Below are positions 1 through 9,245 of a stretch of 64,000 nt of DNA, piece after piece (the stretch's first letter is position 1; each line of letters opens with the position of its first letter). Source of the stretch: Luteibacter sp. UNC138MFCol5.1 (GTDB taxonomy: Bacteria > Pseudomonadota > Gammaproteobacteria > Xanthomonadales > Rhodanobacteraceae); the NCBI RefSeq assembly GCF_900110505.1, contig NZ_FODZ01000003.1, positions 737,384 through 801,383 on the forward strand. The letters run 5' to 3'. Below the pieces are notes generated by a model. That model was not told the DNA's origin, ran no database searches, and saw nothing but the letters and a program-made list of their open reading frames with translations. A program made the translations under genes and the position numbers.

Positions 1-99
1 GTCGAAGGCGTGATCTACAAGGCGCCTGCGCCCGTGCAGCGGGTCCTGCCCCGGGAGCCGAACACCAGGGAGCCACCTCCGTCGAACGGGAAGCACTGA
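1..99 (+). CDS. C-terminal end of an unidentified protein (partial)
   Basis: An open frame enters from the left edge and stops at TGA 97-99, giving the last 32 residues of a protein. The visible tail is proline- and charge-rich (ends EPPPSNGKH), typical of a disordered C-terminus, and contains no domain I can recognise. It runs in the same direction as the transglutaminase-like gene that begins 84 bp downstream, so the two may share a transcript. Codon use matches the neighbours. The function cannot be judged without the upstream sequence. Confidence 0.55.
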   Translation, partial: VEGVIYKAPAPVQRVLPREPNTREPPPSNGKH

Positions 100-183
100 G
101 CCGCACCACGCCGAATGGGGCACTTGACTCGCGCCGCCAACGTGCTGTGATGAGGGCGTCCCCAACAATCCGGACGTACGCTC

Positions 184-1671
184 ATGAGACGCTGCCTGGC
201 CGTCCTCGCCGTACTGTGCGCGCTTCCCACGGCCGTTCCGGCCGAGGAACGCTGGATGACCGTCCTGCTCGACGGTCGCAAGGTGGGCAGCCTGCGTATC
301 GACCGCGAGGTCGAGGCCGACCGGGTGGTCACCCGTCAGGTCCTCGATTTCCGGATGACCCGGGCGAAGACGCCGATGGCGCTTCGCACGGAGCTGCGTT
401 CGACGGAATCGGCGTCGGGCGCCCCTCTCGCCTTCTATGCCAGCACCCGGATGTCTAGCCAGGAGAACCTCGCGACCGGCCAGGTGCGCGACGACGGGCT
501 GTTCCAGATCTCCAATACCGTCGGCGGCCAGTCGAAGATCGACCTCCTCATCTGGCCTGCGGGCGCCACGCTCGCGGAAGGCCAGCGCCTGACCGTCGTC
601 CGCGAGGGATTCCGACCGGGCACCACCTACCGCGTGCGGAACTTCGACTCCACGAAGCAACAGGTCGCGAACGTCGACGTGACGGTCATCGGCCGGGAAG
701 TGGTGACGATGCCCGACGAGACCCGGGAAACGCTGCACCATCTGCGCCAGTCCATCGCCGGATCGGCCACCGACCACAGCGTGGACATCTGGGTCGACGA
801 CAACGGATACATCCGCCGCAGCGTCGCGCCGCTGCTCGGGTTCCGGCTGGAAATGGCCGCCTGCGACGCCGCGTGCGCGCAGGCACCCGACCAGGACATC
901 GACCTGCTCCGCGCCGCGATGATCGTCTCGCCGCGACCCATGGTCGCCGCGCTGCGTGTCGCGCCGGTGCGTTACACGATCAGCGTGCGCGGCAAGCACG
1001 CCAATCCCTTCATCCAGACCGACGAGCAGAAGGTGTACTCGCTGGGCGACGGGGTCTACCTCGTCGACGTGGGCTTCGGCTCGCGGCACAGCGACGAGCC
1101 CGGCCCCCTGCCCGAGGACACCGCGCCGAATCCCTGGGTGCAGTCCGATGCGGAACCGGTGATCGCGCTGGCGAAACGGGCCGCGGGCGACGCGAGGAGC
1201 GACCTGCAACGCATGCGTCGCATGCGCACCTTCCTCTCCGAATACATCACCGCGAAGGGGCTGGACGTCGGATACGCATCGGCGCTCGAAACCGCGACGA
1301 CGCGGCGCGGCGACTGCACCGAACACGCGGTGCTCCTGACGGCCATGGCACGCGCGCTCGGCATCCCGGCACGCGTCGTCACCGGCATCGTCTACGCGGA
1401 ACGCATGGGCGGCGCGAACCGCGTCTTCATTCCGCACGCGTGGGCGCAGGCGTGGATCGACAACCGCTGGATCAGCTTCGACTCCGCGCAGCGCCGCTTC
1501 GATTCCACCCATATCGCCATGGGCACCGGAAGCGGCGAGCCCTGGCGATTCTTCGCCGCGATGAGCACCCTCGGCAGCATCCGCATCGAACGCGCGTTGC
1601 CGGGTTCGAACCTCATGGACATCCCGGTGCCGGCCAGCGGGACGCAGGGCGGGGGCGGCCAGGCGCCGTGA
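184..1671 (+). CDS. Exported transglutaminase-like domain protein
   Basis: A 495-residue protein with an N-terminal signal peptide (residues 1-20, ending VPA before EERW), so it acts in the envelope or outside the cell. Residues about 335-450 form a transglutaminase-like/papain-fold domain: Cys378 in RRGDCTEHAV, His418 in IPHAWAQAW and Asp433 in ISFDS make the expected Cys-His-Asp triad. The first 300 residues are beta-rich and without recognised motifs. Bacterial members of this superfamily are usually cysteine proteases or amidases rather than true cross-linking enzymes; the substrate is unknown. The ATG at 184 is chosen because it gives a clean signal peptide, although its Shine-Dalgarno sequence is weak. 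The gene stands alone ahead of the SPFH/RHH pair. Confidence 0.85.
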   Translation: MRRCLAVLAVLCALPTAVPAEERWMTVLLDGRKVGSLRIDREVEADRVVTRQVLDFRMTRAKTPMALRTELRSTESASGAPLAFYASTRMSSQENLATGQVRDDGLFQISNTVGGQSKIDLLIWPAGATLAEGQRLTVVREGFRPGTTYRVRNFDSTKQQVANVDVTVIGREVVTMPDETRETLHHLRQSIAGSATDHSVDIWVDDNGYIRRSVAPLLGFRLEMAACDAACAQAPDQDIDLLRAAMIVSPRPMVAALRVAPVRYTISVRGKHANPFIQTDEQKVYSLGDGVYLVDVGFGSRHSDEPGPLPEDTAPNPWVQSDAEPVIALAKRAAGDARSDLQRMRRMRTFLSEYITAKGLDVGYASALETATTRRGDCTEHAVLLTAMARALGIPARVVTGIVYAERMGGANRVFIPHAWAQAWIDNRWISFDSAQRRFDSTHIAMGTGSGEPWRFFAAMSTLGSIRIERALPGSNLMDIPVPASGTQGGGGQAP

Positions 1672-1684
1672 CGGCACTTGAACC

Positions 1685-1705
1685 TGATATCAAGTTGATA
1701 TCAAC
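1685..1705. promoter_or_regulatory. Tandem TGATATCAA operator-like repeat before the SPFH/RHH pair
   Basis: TGATATCAA occurs at 1685-1693 and again at 1696-1704, an 11-bp period or one helical turn. The second copy sits in a perfect 12-bp palindrome, GTTGATATCAAC (1694-1705). The sites lie 33-53 bp upstream of the SPFH start codon, where a repressor or activator would act. The second gene of the pair encodes a ribbon-helix-helix protein, a class that binds tandem short palindromes, so autoregulation is the simplest inference. Confidence 0.5.
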
Positions 1706-1737
1706 TAGTCCCACATCTTCCAGGGGGAACCGCCGTC

Positions 1738-2604
1738 ATGAATGAACGCTCCGCCGCATCCCTTCCGGGGATTCCGACGATCCTCGTCTTCCTCGTCGCG
1801 ATCGTGCTCGTCGCCGGCTGGGTCTTCGGACAGGTCGCGCATGCCGGCAATCCGGCGGCGACCGGCGCCTTCGTGCTCATTCCGCTGTTCGCGTTCCTGG
1901 CCAAGGGTTTCTTCCAGGTGCAGCCGAACCAGGGCCAGGTGATGCAGCTGTTCGGCAAGTACGCCGGCACGGAGCGTCGCGAGGGCCTGCGCTGGACCAA
2001 CCCGTTCTACTCGCGCCGCCCGGTGAGCCTGCGCGTGCGCAACTTCGAGAGCGGTCGCCTGAAGGTGAACGACAACGACGGCAATCCGATCGAGATAGCG
2101 GCGATCGTGGTCTGGCAGGTCGTCGACACGGCCGAGGCCGTGTTCTGCGTCGATGACTACGAGAACTTCGTGCAGATCCAGAGCGAGTCGGCGCTGCGCC
2201 AGATGGCGCAGAGCTACGCGTACGACGCGCACGACGACGCCAAGGCGTCGCTGCGTAGCCACGGCGAGGAAGTGAACAACCACCTGCGCCAGGAAATCGA
2301 GGCGCGCCTCAACAAGGCGGGCGTGCAGGTCATCGAATCGCGCATCAGCCACCTCGCCTACGCGCAGGAGATCGCCCAGGCGATGCTGCAGCGCCAGCAG
2401 GCCGGCGCGATCGTGGCGGCGCGCGAGCGCATCGTGGAAGGCGCCGTCGGCATGGTCGCCCTCGCGCTCGACCAGCTGCGCGCGCAGGGCGTGGTCGAAC
2501 TCGACGAGGAACGCAAGGCGGCGATGGTCTCGAACCTGCTCGTCGTCCTGTGTGGCGACCGGGCCACGCAACCGGTCGTCAACGCCGGTTCGCTCTATAA
2601 CTGA
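1738..2604 (+). CDS. SPFH/Band 7 domain membrane protein
   Basis: A 288-residue stomatin/prohibitin-like protein. Two hydrophobic segments (about residues 14-34 and 42-58) anchor it to the inner membrane, followed by the SPFH core starting at [11 protein letters not shown] and containing [21 protein letters not shown] and [12 protein letters not shown] helical region with [21 protein letters not shown] is typical of the C-terminal half of the fold. Family members oligomerise into membrane microdomain scaffolds; no enzymatic role is expected. A strong AGGGGGA precedes the ATG. The gene is followed 7 bp later by a small RHH protein, a pairing I know from other bacteria, and both probably share the operator at 1685-1705. 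Confidence 0.88.
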   Translation: MNERSAASLPGIPTILVFLVAIVLVAGWVFGQVAHAGNPAATGAFVLIPLFAFLAKGFFQVQPNQGQVMQLFGKYAGTERREGLRWTNPFYSRRPVSLRVRNFESGRLKVNDNDGNPIEIAAIVVWQVVDTAEAVFCVDDYENFVQIQSESALRQMAQSYAYDAHDDAKASLRSHGEEVNNHLRQEIEARLNKAGVQVIESRISHLAYAQEIAQAMLQRQQAGAIVAARERIVEGAVGMVALALDQLRAQGVVELDEERKAAMVSNLLVVLCGDRATQPVVNAGSLYN

Positions 2605-2611
2605 TCCGATC

Positions 2612-2800
2612 GTGGCGGCCGAGAAGAAAGCCTATCCGCTACGCGTGAGCGCGACCGTCCTCGAGGCCATGCAGGCGTGGTCCGAGGACGAGTTGCGCTC
2701 GCTCAACGCGCAGATCGAATACGTGCTGCGCGACGCGCTGCGCCGCGCGGGACGCCTGAAGCCGCGGGCCATCGAACCGATCGACGATCCGGAAGGCTGA
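2612..2800 (+). CDS. Small Arc-like ribbon-helix-helix protein
   Basis: A 62-residue protein. The GTG at 2612 is preferred because it starts 7 bp after the SPFH stop; an in-frame ATG at 2552 would overlap the upstream gene by 53 bp. Residues 7-13 (AYPLRVS) resemble the DNA-contacting beta strand of the Arc/MetJ fold, followed by two helices (ATVLEAMQAWSEDE and SLNAQIEYVLRDALRRAG), the usual RHH layout with an NAQIEYVLRDAL signature. It probably binds DNA as a dimer and regulates its own operon, but an antitoxin-like origin or another role for the family cannot be excluded. The gene ends shortly before a REP element. Confidence 0.75.
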   Translation: MAAEKKAYPLRVSATVLEAMQAWSEDELRSLNAQIEYVLRDALRRAGRLKPRAIEPIDDPEG

Positions 2801-2847
2801 TAGCGACCGATCCGCAGGGGCGCGCGCCGTGGCGACATCGTTTCGTC

Positions 2848-2940
2848 GTAGGAGCGCGCCCTGCGCGCGACATCGTTTCGCGAAGCGCTCAGGTCCGGAA
2901 CGCACGGCCCCAAAACATGTCGCGCGCAAGGCGCTCCTAC
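2848..2940. repeat. REP-like inverted repeat, family A, copy 1
   Basis: Left arm GTAGGAGCGCGCCCTGCGCG (from 2848) is mirrored by a right arm ending GGCGCTCCTAC (2930-2940), with about 45 bp of less conserved loop between the arms. It fills the convergent junction between the RHH gene and the DUF423 gene, whose TAG stop (2937-2939) lies inside the right arm. Related copies are at 30587-30816 and 63605-63691. Such elements usually act as transcript-end stabilisers or bidirectional attenuators. Confidence 0.8.
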
Positions 2941-3317
2941 GTGGCTCGCGCGCGCAGGGCGATGGCCAACCCGATCCACCCCACGATGAACGCCACGCCG
3001 CCGAACGGCGTGATCGCGCCCACGATCCGCGGTGCCCCGAGGGCGAGCGCATAAAGGCTGCCCGAGAAGAGGACGATACCCGCGACGAACGCCCATACCG
3101 CCACGCGACGCGCCCGACCGGCGGCCGGCACCGCGACCGCCACGGCCAGCGCCAGCGCGTGCCAGAAGTGGTACTCGACGCCCGTGTGCCACGTGCCGAG
3201 CGCGGCATCGCCGAGCACGCCGCGCAGCGCGTGGGCACCGAAGGCACCGACCGCCACGGCGGACGCGCCAGCCGCGCCGACGAGCACGGCCTCTGTCAGG
3301 GGGACATGTTGTCGCAT
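2937..3317 (-). CDS. DUF423 family inner-membrane protein (YgdD-like)
   Basis: A 126-residue protein with four hydrophobic helices. It carries the family signatures VGAFGAHALRG near the N-terminus, LFSGSLYALALG in the third helix and GAITPFGGVAFIVGW at the C-terminus. DUF423 proteins are small conserved membrane proteins of unknown biochemical role. The ATG at 3317 is chosen over one at 3326 because an AGGA lies nine bases upstream of it, whereas it directly abuts the earlier ATG. It is transcribed divergently from the SCO1 gene, and its TAG stop falls within the right arm of the adjacent REP element. Confidence 0.85.
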   Translation of the reverse strand: MRQHVPLTEAVLVGAAGASAVAVGAFGAHALRGVLGDAALGTWHTGVEYHFWHALALAVAVAVPAAGRARRVAVWAFVAGIVLFSGSLYALALGAPRIVGAITPFGGVAFIVGWIGLAIALRARAT

Positions 3318-3397
3318 CGAAGGCATTCCTCATCCGGGGGCGCCTGCCCGCGCGGGCGGGTGGCGTATCCTGCGCAGGATATCTCGCGGAGCATCGC

Positions 3398-4012
3398 ATG
3401 ACGCCGTCCACCCGCCGGGTCTTCCTGGCACTGATCGCCCTGCTCGCCCTCGTGTCCCTCAGCGCCTGCCAGCGCGAGCCACAGCCGGAGTGGCGCCTCA
3501 ACGATGTGTCCGGCCACCTGCCCGACCTCGACTTCCGGCTCACGGACGACAACGGCAAGCCCGTGACCGGCGCCGACTTCAAGGGCAAGGTGACGGTGAT
3601 GTACTTCGGCTACACGCACTGCCCCGATGTCTGCCCGTTGACGCTGACCCAGCTGCATGTCGTGCTCGATCGCCTCGGCGCGCCCGCGGAGAAGGTGCGC
3701 ATCCTGTTCGTCAGCGTCGATCCCGCGCGCGACACGCCGGCCGTCATGCATGCCTACGTGAACGCCTTCGACAAGCGCGCCGTCGGCCTCGTCGGCTCCG
3801 ACCGCGACGTCGAGGCACTGGCCAAGCGCTATCGCTCCGCGTTCACGCGCGAGCCCGACCGGGGCGACGGCAATTACGAGGTCAGCCACAGCTCGGCGAT
3901 CTACATCTTCGACGGCGACGGCAAGGCGCGCCTGCTGGCCACGCCCTCCGCCTCGCAGGACGATATCGTCCACGACCTGCACCTGCTCACTTCGATGGAG
4001 TCCACGCCATGA
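3398..4012 (+). CDS. SCO1/SenC copper-delivery lipoprotein
   Basis: A 204-residue thioredoxin-fold lipoprotein. The N-terminus is a lipoprotein signal with lipobox LSAC (Cys24), so the protein sits on the periplasmic face of the membrane. The copper site is intact: Cys75 and Cys79 in THCPDVCP and His164 in VSHSSA. SCO1 proteins insert Cu(I) into the CuA centre of cytochrome c oxidase subunit II or reduce its cysteines. The stop overlaps the start of the PCuAC gene by ATGA (4009-4012), so the two are translationally coupled; PCuAC proteins are the usual copper partner. A nearby oxidase operon is not in this window. Confidence 0.92.
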   Translation: MTPSTRRVFLALIALLALVSLSACQREPQPEWRLNDVSGHLPDLDFRLTDDNGKPVTGADFKGKVTVMYFGYTHCPDVCPLTLTQLHVVLDRLGAPAEKVRILFVSVDPARDTPAVMHAYVNAFDKRAVGLVGSDRDVEALAKRYRSAFTREPDRGDGNYEVSHSSAIYIFDGDGKARLLATPSASQDDIVHDLHLLTSMESTP

Positions 4013-4449
4013 TGGTTCGCACGATCGCCGCCGCCCTGCTCCTCGCCGCCGGCGCCGCCCACGCGACGGATACGGTGAGAGCTTCCGGCGCGTGGATCCG
4101 CGTGCTTCCCGGCAACCTGCCGGCAGGCGGTTACGCCACGTTCGAGAATCCCGGCGACGGCAAGGTCTCGATCACCGACGCGACCAGCGCGGATTATGGC
4201 GAGGCGATGATCCACCGGAGCAGCACGGAAACCGGCATGGGCCGCATGGAAATGGTGGACGAGGTGCCCGTGCCCGCCAGGGGCGAGGTCGCCTTCTCGC
4301 CGGGCGGCTACCACGTGATGCTGATGAATCCCAAGCACCCGGTGAAGCCGGGCGACACGGTCGTCGTGACCTTCACCCTTTCCGACGGATCGACACTGGC
4401 CGTGCCCTTCCTGGCGCGACCGGCGAACGCGAAGGGGCTGGCGGACTGA
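4009..4449 (+). CDS. Periplasmic PCu(A)C copper chaperone
   Basis: A 146-residue exported protein with a cleavable signal peptide (residues 1-19, ending AHA). The diagnostic copper motif H-X10-M-X21-H-X-M is exactly present: His69, Met80, His102 and Met104. Members bind Cu(I) in the periplasm and pass it to SCO1 or directly to cytochrome c oxidase. It starts at ATG 4009 inside the SCO1 stop codon region, forming a two-gene copper-delivery unit. The gene converges on the acylphosphatase gene with only 34 bp between stops. Confidence 0.92.
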   Translation: MMVRTIAAALLLAAGAAHATDTVRASGAWIRVLPGNLPAGGYATFENPGDGKVSITDATSADYGEAMIHRSSTETGMGRMEMVDEVPVPARGEVAFSPGGYHVMLMNPKHPVKPGDTVVVTFTLSDGSTLAVPFLARPANAKGLAD

Positions 4450-4483
4450 CCACGCCGCGGCGCAGCGGCGCGGACGAACACCT

Positions 4484-4753
4484 TCAGCGGATGTCGAATG
4501 CCTCCGGCAACTCATGCACCGAGAGTTCCTCTCGGTAGAGTTCGTCCACCCTCGCGTGCTCCGGGCCGTCGCGCAGCCACTCCTCCATGGACTCGATCGC
4601 GCCGCGCTCGCCGTAGACGACCACCTCGACGCTCCCGTCGGACAGGTTCTTCGCGAACCCCGTGAGGCCGAGCCCCAGCGCGCGCTCGCGGGCCGAAGCC
4701 CTGAAGAACACGCCCTGTACCTTGCCCCTGACGACGAAACGCGTGGCTTGCAT
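4484..4753 (-). CDS. acyP: Acylphosphatase
   Basis: An 89-residue protein of standard acylphosphatase length. The phosphate cradle VRGKVQGVFFRAS contains catalytic Arg18, and Asn36 in GFAKNLSDGSVEVVVYGE is the second catalytic residue. It hydrolyses carboxyl-phosphate bonds such as acetyl phosphate or 1,3-bisphosphoglycerate in the cytoplasm. The start ATG (4751-4753) lies 5 bp after the stop of the thioredoxin-like gene, so it is the last gene of a YihY/thioredoxin-like/acylphosphatase operon. The grouping has no obvious functional logic. Confidence 0.93.
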   Translation of the reverse strand: MQATRFVVRGKVQGVFFRASARERALGLGLTGFAKNLSDGSVEVVVYGERGAIESMEEWLRDGPEHARVDELYREELSVHELPEAFDIR

Positions 4754-4758
4754 GATCG

Positions 4759-5241
4759 TTACCCCTTCGGGTTCGGATGCTTCGACATCTCGTCCCTGAG
4801 CTTTTCGGCGGTCACGGGACCGACGAACCGTTTGGCCAGGCGACCGTCCGGTGCGATCAGCCAGCTGGTGGGCAGCCCCTTGGCTTCGCCGAAATCCGTC
4901 GGCGGCGCGGTGACGTCGACCTGCGCGATGGGGTACGACACCGGGTGCTTTCCGAGGAAGGCTTCGATCTCCTTCGGGTCCGTGTCCTCGTACGCCAGAC
5001 CGATGGCCGTGACGTCCTTGCGGCCTTTCACGAACGCCGAGATGTCCGGCATCTCCTTGATGCACGGTACGCACCACGTCGCCCAGTAATTGACGAGCAC
5101 CCACTTGCCGCGCTGCGCGGCGAGGTCGAACGGCTTGCCGTCGAGGGTTTTCACGGAAAGCTGGTAGACCCTGGCGTCGTCCGCGGCGAACGCGGGAAGA
5201 GCGGTCGCGAGGGCGGCGGCGGCGAGCAGGCGGCGGATCAT
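4759..5241 (-). CDS. TlpA/ResA-type exported thioredoxin-like protein
   Basis: A 160-residue protein with a signal peptide (residues 1-19, ending AFA) and a thioredoxin fold. The redox motif is WCVPC (Cys57, Cys60) within LVNYWATWCVPCIKEMP, and the cis-proline loop is GLPTSWLI. Proteins of this type act in the periplasm as disulfide reductases, for example for cytochrome c maturation or copper-site cysteines. The start codon overlaps the stop of the upstream YihY gene (ATGA at 5238-5241). The substrate is not evident; the SCO1/PCuAC pair just beyond may be a related client system, but that is only proximity. Confidence 0.88.
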   Translation of the reverse strand: MIRRLLAAAALATALPAFAADDARVYQLSVKTLDGKPFDLAAQRGKWVLVNYWATWCVPCIKEMPDISAFVKGRKDVTAIGLAYEDTDPKEIEAFLGKHPVSYPIAQVDVTAPPTDFGEAKGLPTSWLIAPDGRLAKRFVGPVTAEKLRDEMSKHPNPKG

Positions 5242-6509
5242 GCGGGGGAATCCTCGGTGGGGACCGGAACCGGCGGGGGCGGAAAAAGGGCGTCGAGTCT
5301 CGCGCCGAGCGTGGCGTCGAGCGCTTCGGCCAGATTATCCAGCAACCCGAGAAGCTCGGGTGGAAGAACGATTCCCAGACGCTGGACCTGTTCCCGGGGA
5401 TGCAGCGGCAGACGGTACTGGGTACAGCGATAGACGCGCAGCAGTTCGGTGGCGTCGAGGCTGCGGGTGAGAAGCCAGCCGCCGGCTTCGCCGCGCTGGA
5501 TCATGTCCGCGCGCTGCAGGTCGTCGAAATAGCAGGCGATCGCGCTCGACGGCAGATAGGGCTCGCGCACGCGCACGATGGCGGGGTCGACGCTCTCCCC
5601 CGTCCGCTGCGCATGGACGAAATGCTGGAGCACCACCAGCAGGCCGATGAATTCCGCCCCTTCGGGCAGCGCCTCGTGAGGCACGACGTATTCGAACGCG
5701 GAGATCGACGCCGCGATGGACGCGCCGAGGATCACGATGATCCACGAGAGGTAGATCCACAGGAGGAAGATCGGGATCGCGGCGAGCGCGCCGTAGATCT
5801 CTTCGTAGTTCGGCGAATTGCGGATGAACTGCGCGAAGCCCCAGCGCGCGCCCTCGAACAGGATGGCACCCAGCAGCGCGCCGATGGCCGCGTGCCGCCA
5901 CGAGACACGGCGGTTGGGGATCATCGTGTACATCAGCACGAGGGTGACGAAGGTGATCGTGAAGGGCAGCAGGTTGAGCAGGCTGCTCTGCGTCGCCAGC
6001 GTGTCCGCCGCCTCGTGCAGCAGCGGGAACGCCGCGATGTACGAGGAGAGCGCCAGGCCGCCGACGACGAGGATCGGCCCCAGCGTGAGCGCGGCCCAGT
6101 ACAGGAGCAGGCGCGAGGTCCAGCCGCGCGGCTTGCGGACGCGCCAGATCCGGTTGAGGCGATCCTCAATGCTGACCATCATCGATACGGCGCTGAACAG
6201 CATCACCAGGATCGAGATGCCCGTCAGCTGGCTCGCCTTGTCGGCGAAGGCGAGCATGTATTCCTGGATCTTCATGCCGGTCGCCGGCACGAAATTCTGG
6301 AAAGCGTAGTTGGCGAGCGCGCCCCGCCACTCTGCGAACACCGGGAACGCCGAAAGGATCGCGAAGACGGCCACCGTGAGCGGCACCAGCGACACCAGTG
6401 TCGTGTACGACAGGGCGCCCGCCGTTTCGAAGCACTTGTCGTCGACGAAGCGCAGCCAGGTGAAGCGCGAAAAACTCAGCGCGCGGTCGCGGTCGATGCG
6501 CAGCGGCAT
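5238..6509 (-). CDS. YihY/UPF0761 family inner-membrane protein
   Basis: A 423-residue polytopic membrane protein. The N-terminal 290 residues match the YihY family (once mis-assigned as RNase BN): FETAGALSYTTLVSLVPLTVAVFAILSAFP at the start, about six helices, RIWRVRKPRGW after helix 2 and WIYLSWIIVILGASIAA near helix 6. A cytoplasmic C-terminal tail of about 130 residues is extra relative to short family members and looks helical. The role is unknown, though a transport or envelope function is generally assumed. Start choice: ATG 6509 has AGGA five bases upstream; two earlier in-frame ATGs (6515, 6521) have poor spacing. First gene of its operon. Confidence 0.85.
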   Translation of the reverse strand: MPLRIDRDRALSFSRFTWLRFVDDKCFETAGALSYTTLVSLVPLTVAVFAILSAFPVFAEWRGALANYAFQNFVPATGMKIQEYMLAFADKASQLTGISILVMLFSAVSMMVSIEDRLNRIWRVRKPRGWTSRLLLYWAALTLGPILVVGGLALSSYIAAFPLLHEAADTLATQSSLLNLLPFTITFVTLVLMYTMIPNRRVSWRHAAIGALLGAILFEGARWGFAQFIRNSPNYEEIYGALAAIPIFLLWIYLSWIIVILGASIAASISAFEYVVPHEALPEGAEFIGLLVVLQHFVHAQRTGESVDPAIVRVREPYLPSSAIACYFDDLQRADMIQRGEAGGWLLTRSLDATELLRVYRCTQYRLPLHPREQVQRLGIVLPPELLGLLDNLAEALDATLGARLDALFPPPPVPVPTEDSPA

Positions 6510-6573
6510 GTCCATCCTCATCCCGAACGATTGGGAACACGTGTCAGTTCTGCGAGACTAACCGCCTTCGTAA

Positions 6574-7532
<959 letters not shown>

Positions 7533-7562
7533 GCGCATCGACGCCGGCTCGAGGACACGACG

Positions 7563-9212
7563 ATGGGTTTTGTGCAGGAGGCGCCGCGACTGGCGCATCC
7601 CTTCCGCCACGATCGCGTGCTCAACGCGTGGCTCGACAATCGTTTGCCCGCCGACCGGCTGGACCACGCGCGGCCGGACCTCGAAGCGCTGGGCGATTAC
7701 GCCGTCATGGCCTGGGATCGCCGTACGCGCACGCCGCGTGTCGAGCCCGTGCTCACGCAATGGGACGCCTGGGGCAACCGCGTCGACCGGATCGCCCTCA
7801 CGCCCGCCTGGGAGGAAGGCCCGGCACTGACGACCCGCCACGCGGTGCTCGCGGCCGGCCATGCGGGGACGCCCTGGGCGCGCGTCGAGGAGTTCGCCCG
7901 CGTCTACCTCTACCACGTCGCCAGCGAATTCTGGTGCTGCCCGCTCGCGATGACCGACGGCGCCGCCACGGCGCTGCACGCGTCGGGCAACACCGCGCTG
8001 ATGAAACGCGCGCTGCCCCGGTTCCTCAGCCGCGACCCCGCGACCTTCTGGCTCTCGGGACAGTGGATGACCGAAACGCCGGGCGGCTCGGACGTGGGCC
8101 GCACCGAGACCGTGGCGCGCCAGGACGCGGAGGGGCAATGGCGCCTGTACGGGCGCAAGTGGTTCAGTTCGGCGGTCGTCGGCGAGGCCGCGCTCGCTCT
8201 CGCGCGTCCCGAGGGTGCCGGCGGTGGCACCTCGGCGCTCGCGCTGTTCTATGTCGAGACGAAAGACGAGCACGGCGCCTGGCAGGGCATCACGATCGAC
8301 CGGCTGAAGAAGAAGCTCGGCACGCACGAACTGCCCACGGCGGAGATCCGTCTCGACGGACTGGCGGCGACGCCCGTCGGACCGCTCGATCACGGTGTGC
8401 GGCAGATCGCGCCGATGCTCAACGTCACGCGCACGTGGAACGCCGTGTGCGCGGTGGCGAGCATGGCCCGCGCGATTTCGCTCGCCCGCGATTACGCGCG
8501 GCGGCGCGACGCGTTCGGCGCGCGGCTCGTCGAGCACCCGCTGCACGCGCGCACGCTGGCCGACATGCAGGCGGAATTCGAGGGCGCGTTCGCGCTCGCC
8601 TTCCACGTCGCCGAACTGCTGGGCCGGACCGAACATGGCGAGTGCGAGCCGCACGAGCCCGCGCTGCTCCGCCTGCTGACGCCGCTGGCGAAACTGTGGA
8701 CCGCGAAGGTTTCCATCCGCGTCGTGTCCGAAGCGATCGAATGCTTCGGCGGCGCCGGCTACATCGAGGATACCGGCCTGCCGCAATTGCTACGCGACGC
8801 GCAGGTGTACGCGATCTGGGAGGGCACGACCAACGTGCTCTCACTGGACATGCTGCGGACCCTGTCCAGCGGGATCGTGCCGCTGAGGCACGCGATCGGC
8901 GGATTGCTTCCTGCGGGCGACCCGCACGAACGGAACGCGATCGTGGCGGCTCTCGACGCGACCGAGGCGCTGCTCGGCGAGATCGTGGCCGACCGCGCCT
9001 CGCTGGAGGCCTCGGCGCGGGGCATCGCCTACACCCTGGCTCGGACGATGGCCGCGGCCCTGCTCGTCCGCGCCGCGGACTGGGGCGACGCCGCGGGCGA
9101 TCCCCGTCCCCGCGCCGCCTGCCGGCGCTTCATCGAGCGGGGCCTCGACCGGCTCGCCCTTCCGGCCAACGAGGACGACGCCCTGCTCGCGGGGGACAAC
9201 CCTGTAGAATGA
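7563..9212 (+). CDS. AidB-like acyl-CoA dehydrogenase family flavoprotein
   Basis: A 549-residue protein, the length of E. coli AidB (about 541) rather than of catabolic acyl-CoA dehydrogenases (about 380). It has an N-terminal extension with DARPDL- and FARVYLY-type segments, the FAD-binding signature WMTETPGGSDVGRTET, and the second signature ECFGGAGYIEDTGLPQLLRDAQ followed by IWEGTTNV (Glu420 at the usual base position). AidB binds DNA and is induced in the adaptive response to alkylation; its enzymatic activity is weak. No ada or alkB gene is nearby, so assignment to that response rests on family resemblance only. GAGGA precedes the ATG. Confidence 0.8.
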   Translation: MGFVQEAPRLAHPFRHDRVLNAWLDNRLPADRLDHARPDLEALGDYAVMAWDRRTRTPRVEPVLTQWDAWGNRVDRIALTPAWEEGPALTTRHAVLAAGHAGTPWARVEEFARVYLYHVASEFWCCPLAMTDGAATALHASGNTALMKRALPRFLSRDPATFWLSGQWMTETPGGSDVGRTETVARQDAEGQWRLYGRKWFSSAVVGEAALALARPEGAGGGTSALALFYVETKDEHGAWQGITIDRLKKKLGTHELPTAEIRLDGLAATPVGPLDHGVRQIAPMLNVTRTWNAVCAVASMARAISLARDYARRRDAFGARLVEHPLHARTLADMQAEFEGAFALAFHVAELLGRTEHGECEPHEPALLRLLTPLAKLWTAKVSIRVVSEAIECFGGAGYIEDTGLPQLLRDAQVYAIWEGTTNVLSLDMLRTLSSGIVPLRHAIGGLLPAGDPHERNAIVAALDATEALLGEIVADRASLEASARGIAYTLARTMAAALLVRAADWGDAAGDPRPRAACRRFIERGLDRLALPANEDDALLAGDNPVE

Positions 9213-9245
9213 GGGCCCCGTTTCACCCCCTTCCCAGGTCACTCC

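Noticed and set aside
3184..4008. A longer upstream start for the PCuAC gene, making a fusion across SCO1
   Set aside because: The extended frame is antisense-like in composition and overlaps the SCO1 gene; the ATG at 4009 gives an exact signal peptide and the ATGA overlap.
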